Assembly (NCBI GenBank): GCA_947381945.1
Contig: CANCXM010000005.1
Coordinates: 1-64,000 of the forward strand
From: an uncultured Muribaculaceae bacterium
GTDB taxonomy: Bacteria; Bacteroidota; Bacteroidia; Bacteroidales; Muribaculaceae
Length of the DNA: 64,000 nucleotides
Reading direction: 5' to 3'
Part shown: positions 26,462 to 36,557 of the stretch, in pieces
Position numbering within the stretch: position 1 is the first letter of the stretch
How the letters are laid out: the number at the start of each line of letters is the position of its first letter
Program-made: the position numbers and the translations under genes
Notes under the pieces: model-generated
What the model was told of the DNA's origin: nothing
The model's input: the letters and a program-made list of their open reading frames with translations, nothing else
Database searches by the model: none

Positions 26462-27052
26462 TCAGAGAGTCTGCAGATAGTCCATCAGACGGGCTGTGGC
26501 GCGGCCTCTGTGGCTGATGGCATTCTTGGCGTCGGGAGTCATCTCTGCAAAGCTGACAGCGCTTTCAACGGGTTTGAACACAGGGTCATAGCCGAAACCT
26601 GCAGTTCCGTGGGCTTCTGTCAGGATTTCGCCTTCAACACGTCCCTCGAAGGTCATTTCCCGACCGTTGAGGATGAGGGCTATCACAGTCACGAAGCGGG
26701 CGCTGCGGGTGGTGATGCCGTCAAGGTTCTTAAGGAGAAGCGCCATGTTGGCTGCGCTGTCATGACCGGGTCCGGCATAGCGGGCCGAGTAGACCCCGGG
26801 GGCACCGTCGAGAGCATCGACCATCAGACCGGTGTCGTCGGCGAAGCAGTCATAGCCGTAGTGCTCTTTGACATAGCGGGCTTTCATGAGGGCATTTCCT
26901 TCGAGGGTGTCGGCAGTCTCAGGTATATCTTCCTCGCAACCAATCTCTTTGAGGGACAGTATGCGGAACTTTCCGCCGACTATCCTGCGGATTTCTTCAA
27001 GCTTGTGGGAATTGTTGGTGGCAAATACTATATCTTGCATTGTTTCGGACAT
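26462..27052 (-). CDS. rdgB: Non-canonical purine NTP pyrophosphatase (RdgB/HAM1)
   Basis: This 196-residue house-cleaning enzyme hydrolyses dITP, XTP and ITP to monophosphates. It carries [12 protein letters not shown] (about 10-21), [25 protein letters not shown] and the C-terminal SHRGRA. It is divergent from rsmH and precedes the PorZ-like gene on the same strand by 73 bp. An internal Met at position 5 is an alternative start. Confidence 0.95.
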   Translation of the reverse strand: MSETMQDIVFATNNSHKLEEIRRIVGGKFRILSLKEIGCEEDIPETADTLEGNALMKARYVKEHYGYDCFADDTGLMVDALDGAPGVYSARYAGPGHDSAANMALLLKNLDGITTRSARFVTVIALILNGREMTFEGRVEGEILTEAHGTAGFGYDPVFKPVESAVSFAEMTPDAKNAISHRGRATARLMDYLQTL

Positions 27053-27229
27053 ATTTAATAATTAACGCTGTAAGGCCCTTAATATTGCTTCCGGAGCATA
27101 TTTTATGGCTGCATGGGAGTGGTGGTAGTCAAATGAGGTTTGCAATTGCAAATTTCAATTGTTGTTGAGAATCAAAAAGATAGGGAAATGTTAATAATTT
27201 CTTGAAAAAAGTGGGTAAATTATGCAGTT

Positions 27230-27237
27230 TAGTTTTG
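27230..27237 (+). promoter_or_regulatory. -7 box before the dcw cluster
   Basis: TAGTTTTG lies 46 bp before rsmH. The -33 region is unclear. The remaining 27060-27229 gap contains a TTTGCAATTGCAAA palindrome and no mraZ. Confidence 0.5.
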
Positions 27238-27283
27238 CAAATTTTTGTAATTTTACACCCTCATAAATGCAAGTTCATCTCCT

Positions 27284-28198
27284 ATGTCTGAAGAAGTTTA
27301 CCACATCCCTGCGCTGCTACCCCAAACCATTGAGGCACTTGATATTCACCCCGGCGGTGTCTATGTCGACGCGACCTTCGGTGGCGGCGGCCATTCACGC
27401 GCCATCATGGAATGTCTGGATGCGGGACGTGGCGGACATCTCTATTCATTCGACCAGGATGAGGATGCCGTGAAGCGTGCGCCGGAGGATGACCGTTTCA
27501 CCATGGTCTACTCCAACTTCCGTTTCATCACCAACTTCATGCGCTACTACGATGTCGATGGTGTGGACGGAGTGCTTGCCGACCTCGGGGTCTCGTTCCA
27601 TCATTTCGACGACACTGAGCGCGGATTCTCATTCCGTTTCGACGGCCCTCTTGACATGCGCATGAACCGTCAGGCTTCGCGTTCGGCCGCCGACCTGCTC
27701 AACACTCTCCCCGAGGAGAAGATTGCCGACCTGCTCTACATCTACGGCGAACTCAAGCAGAGCCGTGCGATGGCCCGCTCCATTGTCAAGGCCCGCACGA
27801 ACGCTCCATTCTCCACCATCGGGCAGTTGATGGAGGCCGTCAAGCCCCACATTGACCCCCGCAAGGAGAAAAAGGAACTCGCACAGCTTTTCCAGGCTCT
27901 GCGCATCGAGGTCAACGACGAGATGGGAGCGTTGAAAGAACTTCTGCAAGGCGCTCTGAAGGTTCTCAAACCCGGCGGACGGCTTGCCGTCATCACCTAC
28001 CACAGCCTTGAGGACCGTCTGGTGAAGAATTTCATGAAGACCGGCGATTTCGCAGGCAAGGCCGAGAAAGATTTCTTCGGCAAAATCAACGCCCCGCTCA
28101 AACCGCTCGGAAACAAGCCGGTAGTTCCGGATGCCGAGGAAATCGAACGCAATCCACGCTCACGCAGCGCAAAGCTCCGTGTAGCCGTCAAACTATAG
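27284..28198 (+). CDS. rsmH: 16S rRNA m4C1402 methyltransferase RsmH
   Basis: This 304-residue SAM-dependent enzyme N4-methylates C1402 in the ribosomal P site. It shows YVDATFGGGGHSRAI for SAM binding, LADLGVSFHHFDDTERGFSF, LFQALRIEVNDE and TYHSLEDRLVK. It is the first gene of the division and cell-wall cluster; mraZ, which often precedes it, is absent here. Confidence 0.97.
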   Translation: MSEEVYHIPALLPQTIEALDIHPGGVYVDATFGGGGHSRAIMECLDAGRGGHLYSFDQDEDAVKRAPEDDRFTMVYSNFRFITNFMRYYDVDGVDGVLADLGVSFHHFDDTERGFSFRFDGPLDMRMNRQASRSAADLLNTLPEEKIADLLYIYGELKQSRAMARSIVKARTNAPFSTIGQLMEAVKPHIDPRKEKKELAQLFQALRIEVNDEMGALKELLQGALKVLKPGGRLAVITYHSLEDRLVKNFMKTGDFAGKAEKDFFGKINAPLKPLGNKPVVPDAEEIERNPRSRSAKLRVAVKL

Positions 28199-28241
28199 AA
28201 AAATCCATAATCGCTAACTCTCAACTCAAGAAAACACAAAA

Positions 28242-28583
28242 TTGGCAACACGAACCGTAAAAGCCTCCGGGCGTCCGTCAATTATAAGCCGTCTTTTCAG
28301 GGGTCAGGTACTGTCGAGCGACTTTTTTGCCCGCCATTGGCTCCCTGTGGCGATTGGTGTGGTTGTGGCGATGGTCTATATCACCACCAAATACACCTGC
28401 CAGACAAACATGGAAAAGATAGCCGAGCTTGAACGCAAGCTTGAAATCGTCAACAACGAGAAGTCGCGTGAGCGCAGTGCCTTCATGGGGCGTATCCGCG
28501 AGACCTCGATGCAGCAGATGGTCGATTCGCTCCATCTCAACCTGAAAGTTCAGTCACAGCCACCCTATAAGATTCCGAAATAG
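28242..28583 (+). CDS. ftsL: FtsL-like division protein
   Basis: This 113-residue bitopic protein has a cytoplasmic basic N-terminus, one transmembrane segment (about 34-50, LPVAIGVVVAMVYITT) and a periplasmic coiled coil (about 58-80, EKIAELERKLEIVNNEK). FtsL pairs with FtsB and scaffolds FtsW/FtsI. The start is TTG at 28242, with no ATG available upstream of the membrane segment. Its stop codon overlaps the GTG of ftsI by one base, indicating translational coupling. Confidence 0.85.
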   Translation: MATRTVKASGRPSIISRLFRGQVLSSDFFARHWLPVAIGVVVAMVYITTKYTCQTNMEKIAELERKLEIVNNEKSRERSAFMGRIRETSMQQMVDSLHLNLKVQSQPPYKIPK

Positions 28584-30667
28584 TGAAAAAGGACAACCGC
28601 AGCTATATCCTCCTACGCTATGGTCTCGTCATAGTCTTCATCCTCTGGCTTGCAGCCTGCATCGTGGTGAAACTTTGTGAGACCACAGTCGTTGATGCCG
28701 ACAAGTGGAATCAGAGGGCCAACGAACTTCTCTCGCAGACCAAAGAAATCATTCCGGGCCGAGGCAACATCCTCGCTTCGGACGGCAGTGTGCTTGCAAC
28801 CAACCTCAATTTCTACACCGCACGCATCGACTACCGCGCTGAGAAGTTCAACGAGAAGCTTTTCCGCGACACCATCGACCAGCTCGCAGCCAGAATGGCG
28901 GAGCATTTCCCCGTCAAGTCTGCGGAACAGTGGAAGACTCATCTTCTGAAACCGCTCGACAAGGTGAAAGAGAAGCGTCCCCGCGCCTATAAGCTTATGT
29001 CGGGGCTTTCCCACGCTGATATGGAGACCCTCCGTACCTTCCCGTTTTTCAGTATCAAGAACCGCAACCGCAACGGTCTGACGTTTGAAAAATATATGCG
29101 CCGTTTCAACCCCTACGGCGACATGGCGCGCCGAAGCATCGGCGGTGTGGGCGAGACAGCGGAGAGCAAGGAGATTCACGGTATATCCGGCCTTGAAAAG
29201 GCCCTCGACTCGCTCCTCTACGGCAAGGTCGGCTACAGCAAGATGATAAATCTCACGAAAAAAATCACCGACTGGACCGACATTCCCGCCATCCCGGGCA
29301 GCGATATTGTCACAACCATCGACATCAATATGCAGGACATTGTCGAGAGCGAGCTCAACAATGTGCTCGACACCTGCGGTGCCGACTGGGGAGTGGCGGT
29401 GTTGATGGACGTGAAGAACGGCGACATCAAGGCCATCTCGAATCTTGAACGCAATCCGCGCGGTCCCGGCTACATCGAGGCGCGCAACCGTGCGGTGATG
29501 GGCTATGAGCCCGGATCGGTCGTGAAGACCCTTTCGATGATGATTGCCGTTGAGGACGGCCTCGTGCCTGACCTCAATGAGGTGCTCCCGACCGGCAGCG
29601 GTTGGGCATACGCGGGCGGACGTCCCATCACCGATGCCCACCATTCGGCTTCCATCCGTGCAGGCGACGTGCTGGAGCAGTCGTCCAACATCGGCATGGC
29701 CCGAATCATCACCCGTAAATACAATGACAATCCCGGCGCTTTCTATTCGCGTGTCAAGGCTCTCGGTTTCCTCGAACCGATGAATACCGGTATAGCCGGT
29801 GAGGTGCCTCCACGTTTCGACAGTGTCCCCAACGACCGTGGCGGACGCATCGCGCTCTCCCGCATGAGCTATGGTTATGCTACCGAAATCCCGCCACTCT
29901 ACACCCTTGCCATCTACAATGCCATCGCCAACGACGGCGTTTTCGTCCGTCCGCGTCTGGTCAAGGAGGTCAAGGGAGCGGTCGACTCAGTCTTCCCTGT
30001 CGGCTATATGGGCAATGGCCGCGCCTGCTCACCGCAGACTGCCGCCACCCTCCGCCAGATGCTCACCAATGTGGTGTGGGGCGACCACGGAACCGGTCGT
30101 TTCCTCCGCAACAATACGGTGAGAATTGCCGGAAAGACCGGAACCTGCTACATGATTGAGAACGGAGCCTACAATCAGGGAAAGAAACGTCTTGCGTTCT
30201 GCGGTTTCTTCCCGGCAGAGGAACCGAAATACTCCTGTGTGGTGCTGACCTGCCATCCGACCAAGAATTTCTTCGGTGCGGCGACGACTTCAGGTCAGGT
30301 TCTCCGCAATATTGCCCTCAAACTCTATTCCAGAGGTATGCTCGGCAACAGTTCGGACTACCGGAGCGTTACTCCATCGGACGCGGCTCCAACCTTCTAT
30401 GCCTCGGCTTCCGGACGTAAGGCATACGAGCGTGTGAAGTCTGATTTCGCCATTCCCTCACACCGTTCGCTCAAATCTCCGTCGACAGTTGCCAAAGGCG
30501 CACTCCCCGACGTGAAGGGCTACGGACTTCGCGAGGCGATTGTCGCGCTTGAGACTGCAGGCTACAATGTGGACTACACCGGTTCCGGCTATGTCCGCTC
30601 GATGGAACCCGCTGCGGGGACACGTCCCGCCCGAGGAACCCGCGTCAGACTGGTGCTCGGCAACTGA
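28583..30667 (+). CDS. ftsI: Penicillin-binding protein, FtsI-type transpeptidase with PASTA domain
   Basis: This 694-residue class B PBP crosslinks septal peptidoglycan. It has a membrane anchor at about 11-30, a dimerisation domain (about 50-220) and the transpeptidase domain with Ser312-x-x-Lys315, Ser367-Ser-Asn369 and Lys518-Thr-Gly520. A single PASTA domain ends the protein (about 635-694), an extension not found in proteobacterial FtsI. It starts with GTG overlapping the ftsL stop. It lies next to murE. Confidence 0.96.
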   Translation: MKKDNRSYILLRYGLVIVFILWLAACIVVKLCETTVVDADKWNQRANELLSQTKEIIPGRGNILASDGSVLATNLNFYTARIDYRAEKFNEKLFRDTIDQLAARMAEHFPVKSAEQWKTHLLKPLDKVKEKRPRAYKLMSGLSHADMETLRTFPFFSIKNRNRNGLTFEKYMRRFNPYGDMARRSIGGVGETAESKEIHGISGLEKALDSLLYGKVGYSKMINLTKKITDWTDIPAIPGSDIVTTIDINMQDIVESELNNVLDTCGADWGVAVLMDVKNGDIKAISNLERNPRGPGYIEARNRAVMGYEPGSVVKTLSMMIAVEDGLVPDLNEVLPTGSGWAYAGGRPITDAHHSASIRAGDVLEQSSNIGMARIITRKYNDNPGAFYSRVKALGFLEPMNTGIAGEVPPRFDSVPNDRGGRIALSRMSYGYATEIPPLYTLAIYNAIANDGVFVRPRLVKEVKGAVDSVFPVGYMGNGRACSPQTAATLRQMLTNVVWGDHGTGRFLRNNTVRIAGKTGTCYMIENGAYNQGKKRLAFCGFFPAEEPKYSCVVLTCHPTKNFFGAATTSGQVLRNIALKLYSRGMLGNSSDYRSVTPSDAAPTFYASASGRKAYERVKSDFAIPSHRSLKSPSTVAKGALPDVKGYGLREAIVALETAGYNVDYTGSGYVRSMEPAAGTRPARGTRVRLVLGN

Positions 30668-30725
30668 GCCGCCGGTCAGGTTATGAAAAAGAATATGTCA
30701 CATCTTTAAAACACATATATTCAAG

Positions 30726-32186
30726 GTGAAAAATCTAAAAGAGCTTCTCTCCCCACTTGACATCACTAAAATCATCGGAAATGATGATAAGGAAATCACC
30801 GCACTTACCTCCGATTCGCGCAAAGTCGAACCGGGCACACTCTTTGTGGCCGTCCCGGGCGTGAGTGTCGACGGTCATCGCTTTATTCCCATGGCAGAGG
30901 AAAAGGGTGCCGTTGCGGTGGTGTGTCAGGAATTGCCGGCCAATCTCTCCACGCATGTGACTTACGTCGTGGTTCCCTCGTCGGCTCTCGCGCTCGGCTA
31001 CATCGCTTCGCAGTGGTTCGATAATCCCTCGCGCAAGCTGAAGCTCGTCGGGGTCACCGGTACGAACGGTAAGACCACAACTGCCACCTTAATATATGAG
31101 ATGGCACGTCTGCTCGGCCACAAGGCCGGATTGCTCTCCACCGTGTGCAACTATGTCGATGACAAAGCCTATCCCACTGACCATACAACCCCCGACCCCT
31201 ACACCCTCAATGAAATGCTTCATCTGATGGTGGAGGCCGGATGCGAGTATGCAGCGATGGAGGTAAGCTCCCATGCCGCCGACCAGCAGCGCATCGCAGG
31301 CTTGCATTTCGTGGGTGGTATCTTCACCAATCTTACCCGCGATCACCTCGACTATCACAAGACCTTCGAGGCTTATCTCGCTGCCAAGAAAAAGTTTTTC
31401 GACATGCTTCCCCGCGATGCGTTCGCCCTTACTAATGCCGACGACAAGGTCGGGGAGGTGATGTTGCAGAACACCCGTGCCCATCGCTACACCTATTCGC
31501 TCCGCAGCGAGGCTGATTTCCGCGGGCGCATCATCGAGTCGCGTCTCGACGGTACACTCCTCTCGCTCAACGGCCATGAGGTGGAACTGCTGTTCACCGG
31601 CAAGTTCAACGCCTATAATCTCACCGCCGTCTACGGCGCTTGTGTGCTGATGGGTTGGGACAAGGAGGATGTGTTGCGCGAGATGTCGCGCCTCGTTCCG
31701 GTTGCCGGACGCTTCCAGGCCTTCCATTCCCCCAAGGGCTACACTGCCATTGTCGACTATGCCCACACGCCTGATGCTGTGGTCAATGTGCTCAACGCCA
31801 TCCGCGAGGTCATCGGCAAGGAGGGCGAGATTATCACGGTGGTCGGAGCCGGCGGTAACCGCGACAAGGGTAAGCGCCCCATCATGGCGCGCGAGGCTGC
31901 CTCACGCAGTGAGCGTCTGATACTCACTTCCGACAATCCCCGCTTCGAGGAGCCGGAAGATATTCTCAAGGATATGGAGGAGGGACTCGACGACGAGGCC
32001 CGCAAGCGCACCCTCCACATCACTGACCGCCGTCAGGCCATCCGCACCGCTGCAACTCTTGCCGGAAAAGGTACCGTCATTCTGATTGCCGGAAAAGGCC
32101 ATGAGGATTATCAGGAAATCAAGGGCGTCAAGCACCACTTTGATGACCGCGAGGTGGTGAGGGAAATAATTGCCGGTGAAAAATAG
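30726..32186 (+). CDS. murE: UDP-MurNAc-L-Ala-D-Glu:meso-diaminopimelate ligase
   Basis: This 486-residue Mur ligase adds the third stem residue. The ATP site is [11 protein letters not shown] (about 110). The substrate signature DNPR in [13 protein letters not shown] (about 400) is typical of meso-diaminopimelate enzymes rather than lysine ones, so the peptidoglycan is probably DAP-type. The start is GTG, 58 bp after ftsI. Confidence 0.97.
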   Translation: MKNLKELLSPLDITKIIGNDDKEITALTSDSRKVEPGTLFVAVPGVSVDGHRFIPMAEEKGAVAVVCQELPANLSTHVTYVVVPSSALALGYIASQWFDNPSRKLKLVGVTGTNGKTTTATLIYEMARLLGHKAGLLSTVCNYVDDKAYPTDHTTPDPYTLNEMLHLMVEAGCEYAAMEVSSHAADQQRIAGLHFVGGIFTNLTRDHLDYHKTFEAYLAAKKKFFDMLPRDAFALTNADDKVGEVMLQNTRAHRYTYSLRSEADFRGRIIESRLDGTLLSLNGHEVELLFTGKFNAYNLTAVYGACVLMGWDKEDVLREMSRLVPVAGRFQAFHSPKGYTAIVDYAHTPDAVVNVLNAIREVIGKEGEIITVVGAGGNRDKGKRPIMAREAASRSERLILTSDNPRFEEPEDILKDMEEGLDDEARKRTLHITDRRQAIRTAATLAGKGTVILIAGKGHEDYQEIKGVKHHFDDREVVREIIAGEK

Positions 32187-32298
32187 GAGTAAGGGCTGAC
32201 ACAGGTCAGTATCAGCCCCGAGAATCCTTGATTGCCTCTCTCCTTCCGCTCCTCCCTCTCCCCATCATCCGATTAATCTCTAAAAAACTCTTTAAAAA

Positions 32299-33564
32299 GT
32301 GCTTTACTATTTATTTGATTTTCTTCAGGATTACAACTTCCCGGGTTCGCGTCTGATGAGCTACATCACCTTCCGTTCGGGAGCGGCGCTCTTGTTGTCG
32401 CTTTTCATCGCTCTGGTGTTCGGACGCAAGATTATCGACCGTCTGCAGTTGATGCAGGTGGGCGAGATTATCCGTGACCTCGGGCTGGAGGGACAGATGC
32501 AGAAAACCGGTACCCCCACCATGGGCGGTGTCATCATAATCATCTCCATACTCATTCCCTGTCTGCTTGTCGGCGACCTGAGCAATATCTACATGATTCT
32601 GATGCTCATATCGACCATCTGGCTCGGTACCCTTGGCTTTTGCGACGACTATATCAAGGTCGCCAAACACGACAAGGAGGGCATGAAAGGTAAATTCAAG
32701 ATTATTGGTCAGGTGGGCCTCGGTCTGATGGTCGGCCTCACCATGTATCTCAGCCCCGACATCACACAGCGCCAGGTTGTCCCCGTGAAATATACCACGG
32801 ACAATATGGAGACTGTCTATCTGAGCTCATCGCAGGATGTGAAGTCGACACAGACCACCATCCCCTTCGTGAAGGACAACAACTTCGACTATGCCTATCT
32901 CACAGCGTGGATGGGACCCTACGCACAGGCAGGTGGCTGGGTGCTTTTCGTGTTGGTTGTGATAGTTGTCGTGGCCGCGACAAGCAACGGCGCGAATCTC
33001 ACCGACGGTCTTGACGGATTGTGTGCGGGTACGTCGGCCATCATCTGTGTGGCCCTCGCCATCATGGCTTATCTCGGAGGCAATGTCATCTATTCGACAT
33101 ACCTTAATATAATGTACATTCCCCAGTCCTCGGAACTGGTGGTGTTCATGTCTGCTTTCATCGGTGCGCTCATAGGTTTCCTATGGTACAATGCCTATCC
33201 CGCGCAGGTGTTCATGGGCGATACCGGCTCGCTCACCATCGGCGGTATCATCGCCGTCTTTGCCATCCTTATCCACAAGGAGCTGCTCATCCCGATTCTC
33301 TGCGCGATTTTCTTCGTCGAGGACCTTTCGGTCATGCTGCAGGTGGCATATTTCAAATACACCAAACGCAAATACGGCGAGGGACGGCGCATCTTCAAGA
33401 TGACCCCTCTCCATCACCACTATCAGAAACCTGGCAATTCCGGCATCCAGGCCTTGATTCAGGCACCCTTGCGGGCAATACCGGAGTCGAAGATTGTCAC
33501 CCGTTTCTGGATTGTCGGAATCTTTCTCGCCGTCATCACATTCGTAACTCTTAAAATCAGGTAA
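32299..33564 (+). CDS. mraY: Phospho-MurNAc-pentapeptide transferase
   Basis: This 421-residue integral membrane enzyme moves phospho-MurNAc-pentapeptide onto undecaprenyl phosphate to make lipid I. It shows GTPTMGG, the catalytic DDYIKV near 115, NLTDGLDGL near 235 and the HHHYQK motif near 375. It is longer than E. coli MraY (360) owing to a periplasmic insertion around residues 155-210, a feature I would expect in Bacteroidota. The start is GTG. Confidence 0.97.
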   Translation: MLYYLFDFLQDYNFPGSRLMSYITFRSGAALLLSLFIALVFGRKIIDRLQLMQVGEIIRDLGLEGQMQKTGTPTMGGVIIIISILIPCLLVGDLSNIYMILMLISTIWLGTLGFCDDYIKVAKHDKEGMKGKFKIIGQVGLGLMVGLTMYLSPDITQRQVVPVKYTTDNMETVYLSSSQDVKSTQTTIPFVKDNNFDYAYLTAWMGPYAQAGGWVLFVLVVIVVVAATSNGANLTDGLDGLCAGTSAIICVALAIMAYLGGNVIYSTYLNIMYIPQSSELVVFMSAFIGALIGFLWYNAYPAQVFMGDTGSLTIGGIIAVFAILIHKELLIPILCAIFFVEDLSVMLQVAYFKYTKRKYGEGRRIFKMTPLHHHYQKPGNSGIQALIQAPLRAIPESKIVTRFWIVGIFLAVITFVTLKIR

Positions 33565-33600
33565 TCAGCCTGACCTCATAATAAAATAATCACATACGAC

Positions 33601-34944
33601 ATGACAAAGAATCTCGTCATACTCGGTGGAGGTGAAAGCGGCGTGGGTGCCGCCATCCTCGGCAAGGAAAAAGGAATGAATGTCTTTCTCAGCGACTATG
33701 GAACCATAGCCGAAAAATATCGCCGCCAACTCGACGAAGAAGGCATTGAATGGGAAGATGGACATCATTCGATGGACCGCATACTCGCTGCTGATGAGGT
33801 GGTGAAGAGCCCGGGCATCGCTCCCACCACCCCTGTCATGAAGGCAATCGCCGAGAAAGGAATCCCCGTGATTTCCGAAATCGAGTTTGCCGGCCGCTAC
33901 ACGGATGCCAAGATGGTTTGTATCACCGGCAGCAACGGTAAGACGACCACAACACTCCTCACATATCATATCCTCAAGAATGCAGGACTCAACGTTGGTC
34001 TTGCAGGAAACGTTGGCCGCAGTCTCGCTCTTCAGGTGGCACGCGACCATCATGATTTCTATGTGATTGAGCTTTCGAGCTTCCAGTTGGAGAACATGTA
34101 TAAGTTCCGCGCCAATATAGCTGTGATTCTCAATATTACTCCCGACCATCTTGACCGCTACGAGTACAAGATGCAGAACTATATCAACGCCAAGTTCCGC
34201 ATACTCAACAATCTCACTCCCCAGGACGCATTCATCTACTGGCAGGACGACCCCGTCATCACCCGTCAGCTCGAACAGATTCGCACCGAGGCGCAGATGT
34301 TCCCCTTCGCCGAGCATCATGAGGCAGGGAGCCGGGCCTGGGTCGACGATGAGGCTTCGCTCATCATAGACACTCCGGAGACTTCGCTCAACATGCCCCG
34401 TGCGGAGCTTTCGCTCAACGGTCTCCACAATCTCTACAACTCTATGGCCGCAGCTCTCTCGGCTTGCATCCTTGACATCGACAAGAAGGAAATCCGCGAG
34501 GCACTGAGCGACTTCGAGGGTGTCGAGCACCGTCTGGAATATGTCGCAACAGTCAATGATGTGCGCTACATCAACGACTCCAAAGCCACAAATGTCAATT
34601 CCTGCTGGTATGCTCTCGAATCGATGCCCGAAAACACCATCCTCATTCTCGGAGGCAAGGACAAAGGCAATGATTACAGCGAGATTCTTCCTCTTGTAAA
34701 GGAAAAGGTCAAGGCGATAGTGTGCATGGGCAAGGACAATGCCAAGCTCCTCGATTTCTTCGGGAAAGAGGGTATTGAGCTCCACGACACCCATTCGATT
34801 GACGATGCCGTCAACACTTGCGCCTCAATCGCCAAGCCCGGCGACACGGTGCTCCTCTCGCCCTGCTGCGCAAGCTTCGACCTCTTCAGCAGCTACGAAG
34901 ACCGTGGCCGCCAGTTCAAGGACCGCGTCCGTGCGCTACATTGA
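33601..34944 (+). CDS. murD: UDP-MurNAc-L-Ala:D-Glu ligase
   Basis: This 447-residue ligase adds D-glutamate to UDP-MurNAc-L-alanine. It carries GGGESGVGAA near the N-terminus, the ATP motif GSNGKTTTTLL near 115, and NDSKATNVNS near 325. It begins 36 bp after mraY. A 34-bp inverted repeat of GTATAGAG blocks follows before ftsW. Confidence 0.97.
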   Translation: MTKNLVILGGGESGVGAAILGKEKGMNVFLSDYGTIAEKYRRQLDEEGIEWEDGHHSMDRILAADEVVKSPGIAPTTPVMKAIAEKGIPVISEIEFAGRYTDAKMVCITGSNGKTTTTLLTYHILKNAGLNVGLAGNVGRSLALQVARDHHDFYVIELSSFQLENMYKFRANIAVILNITPDHLDRYEYKMQNYINAKFRILNNLTPQDAFIYWQDDPVITRQLEQIRTEAQMFPFAEHHEAGSRAWVDDEASLIIDTPETSLNMPRAELSLNGLHNLYNSMAAALSACILDIDKKEIREALSDFEGVEHRLEYVATVNDVRYINDSKATNVNSCWYALESMPENTILILGGKDKGNDYSEILPLVKEKVKAIVCMGKDNAKLLDFFGKEGIELHDTHSIDDAVNTCASIAKPGDTVLLSPCCASFDLFSSYEDRGRQFKDRVRALH

Positions 34945-35011
34945 ATATAGTTGGTAAGTATAGAGATTGGTGAGAGTATAGAGATTAAAGTATAGAGTAT
35001 AGAGGGGGTTG

Positions 35012-35131
35012 AGTATAGAGATTAAAGTATAGAGTATAGATAATACTTTAGTCGAAATCAACCCATCCTTTTTCCTCTTCTTTACATCCTCAAAAACTAT
35101 TATCTATACTCTATACTTTAACCTCTATACT
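35012..35131. repeat. 34-bp inverted repeat of GTATAGAG blocks inside the dcw operon
   Basis: Arms 35012-35045 and 35098-35131 match at 33 of 34 positions around a 52-bp loop. Further GTATAGAG blocks precede it from about 34957, and an AACTCAC/AACTAAA run follows to 35169. No T run follows the right arm. The same blocks occur next to comM (6797-6882). Confidence 0.88.
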
Positions 35132-35170
35132 AAAAACTCACAACTCACAACTCACAACTAAAAACTAAAA

Positions 35171-36502
35171 GTGTCCATCCAATCTCCCTCCATTCAGGCC
35201 GAGGATGTTCAGTCGAACTCCAAACCCAAGGCGGTTGCCAAGGCCGACAAACATATCTGGGGCATTTTCATAGCCCTCTGCATCATATCTACCATTGAAC
35301 TCTACAGTGCCTCCTCACGTGAGGTTGCAAGTTCGTCAATAGGTGTGATGGGTCCCATCCTGCGCCATCTTGTCATGCTCGGTGGCGGTGCCCTTATTGT
35401 CTATTTCCTATCGAAACGTCATTACTCCGATTTCATCCCTCTCACCTTGATATTTGCAGGTGTGAGTGTGGTGATGATGATTTATGTGATGTTCTTCGGA
35501 GAGATTGTCAATGGAGCGCGGCGCTCATTGACGATATTGGGCATAGGCATATATCCGGCCGAGATGGTCAAATTGTCGGCGGTGTTGCTGATAGCTCTTG
35601 TCATGACCTGGAACCCCAATACAAAGAATGTGGGTGTGACATCGAAAGCTGTGGTCTACTCAGGTGCTATAGTGTTGTTTCTCAGCGGGCTGCTTATAGA
35701 ACAAGGTTTGACCAACACACTCCTCCTTCTCTCCATCAGCTACTCGATGATGATTGTCGGCGGTGTACGTTTCTGGCATTTGCTTCTCCTCACCATTGCA
35801 TACGCGGCTTGTGGAGGCGTGTTCATCCTCTATATCCTTTTCAGTGAACCCAAGGATATTCCTGCCGATGCCGAACAGCAGATAGAAATGGTGAGCGGGA
35901 CTGCCAAGAAGAACCCCAACCGTCTCGACACATGGATTGCGCGAGTGCAGCGCCACGGTCAGGATTCTGTGCCTAAATGGGAGATTCCCGCGACGGGCAA
36001 GAACCGTCAGGAAATCCTCTCCTACATGGCTCAGGCCAACGGCGGTCTCTACGGTGTCGGTCCCGGCAACTCGCGCGAGGCTTCCCGTCTCCCGCTTGCA
36101 TTCTCCGACTATATCTTTGCCATCATCATCGAGGAACTCGGATTGATAGGTGGCATAGTGGTGCTTGTGTTATACCTCTGGCTGCTCGGACGCGCCTCCG
36201 GCATCGCCTCGCACTGCAACCGCACCTATCCGGCACTTGTCGTCATCGGCATGGCCATCATGATAGCTTTCCAGGCACTTTTCCACATGGGCATTGTCAG
36301 CGGAGTCTTCCCGGTTTCCGGTCAGCCCTTGCCTTTGCTTTCGAAGGGTGGTACCTCCATTCTTGTGACGGCCATAGCCTTCGGCATAATGCTGTCGATA
36401 AGCCGGACGGCCACACGTCAGGGTGGAAAGAAACAGGACATACGCGACGAGATTGATTCACTCCCCGAAGAGTTCGGAGCGGAAAATCAGATGCAACTGT
36501 GA
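35171..36502 (+). CDS. ftsW: Septal peptidoglycan polymerase FtsW (SEDS family)
   Basis: This 443-residue SEDS protein polymerises lipid II at the septum with FtsI. It has about ten membrane helices, the conserved Asp region in the large loop (about 235-300), FAIIIEELGLIGG and QPLPLLSKGGTS (about 395). The start is GTG at 35171, with an N-terminal cytoplasmic tail of about 30 residues. The loop before residue 280 is enlarged compared with E. coli. Confidence 0.95.
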   Translation: MSIQSPSIQAEDVQSNSKPKAVAKADKHIWGIFIALCIISTIELYSASSREVASSSIGVMGPILRHLVMLGGGALIVYFLSKRHYSDFIPLTLIFAGVSVVMMIYVMFFGEIVNGARRSLTILGIGIYPAEMVKLSAVLLIALVMTWNPNTKNVGVTSKAVVYSGAIVLFLSGLLIEQGLTNTLLLLSISYSMMIVGGVRFWHLLLLTIAYAACGGVFILYILFSEPKDIPADAEQQIEMVSGTAKKNPNRLDTWIARVQRHGQDSVPKWEIPATGKNRQEILSYMAQANGGLYGVGPGNSREASRLPLAFSDYIFAIIIEELGLIGGIVVLVLYLWLLGRASGIASHCNRTYPALVVIGMAIMIAFQALFHMGIVSGVFPVSGQPLPLLSKGGTSILVTAIAFGIMLSISRTATRQGGKKQDIRDEIDSLPEEFGAENQMQL

Positions 36503-36557
36503 GCAATAAATGCTTTACAAGTGTTAAATTTATAATTTAAATGTAAAGTACACTCTT

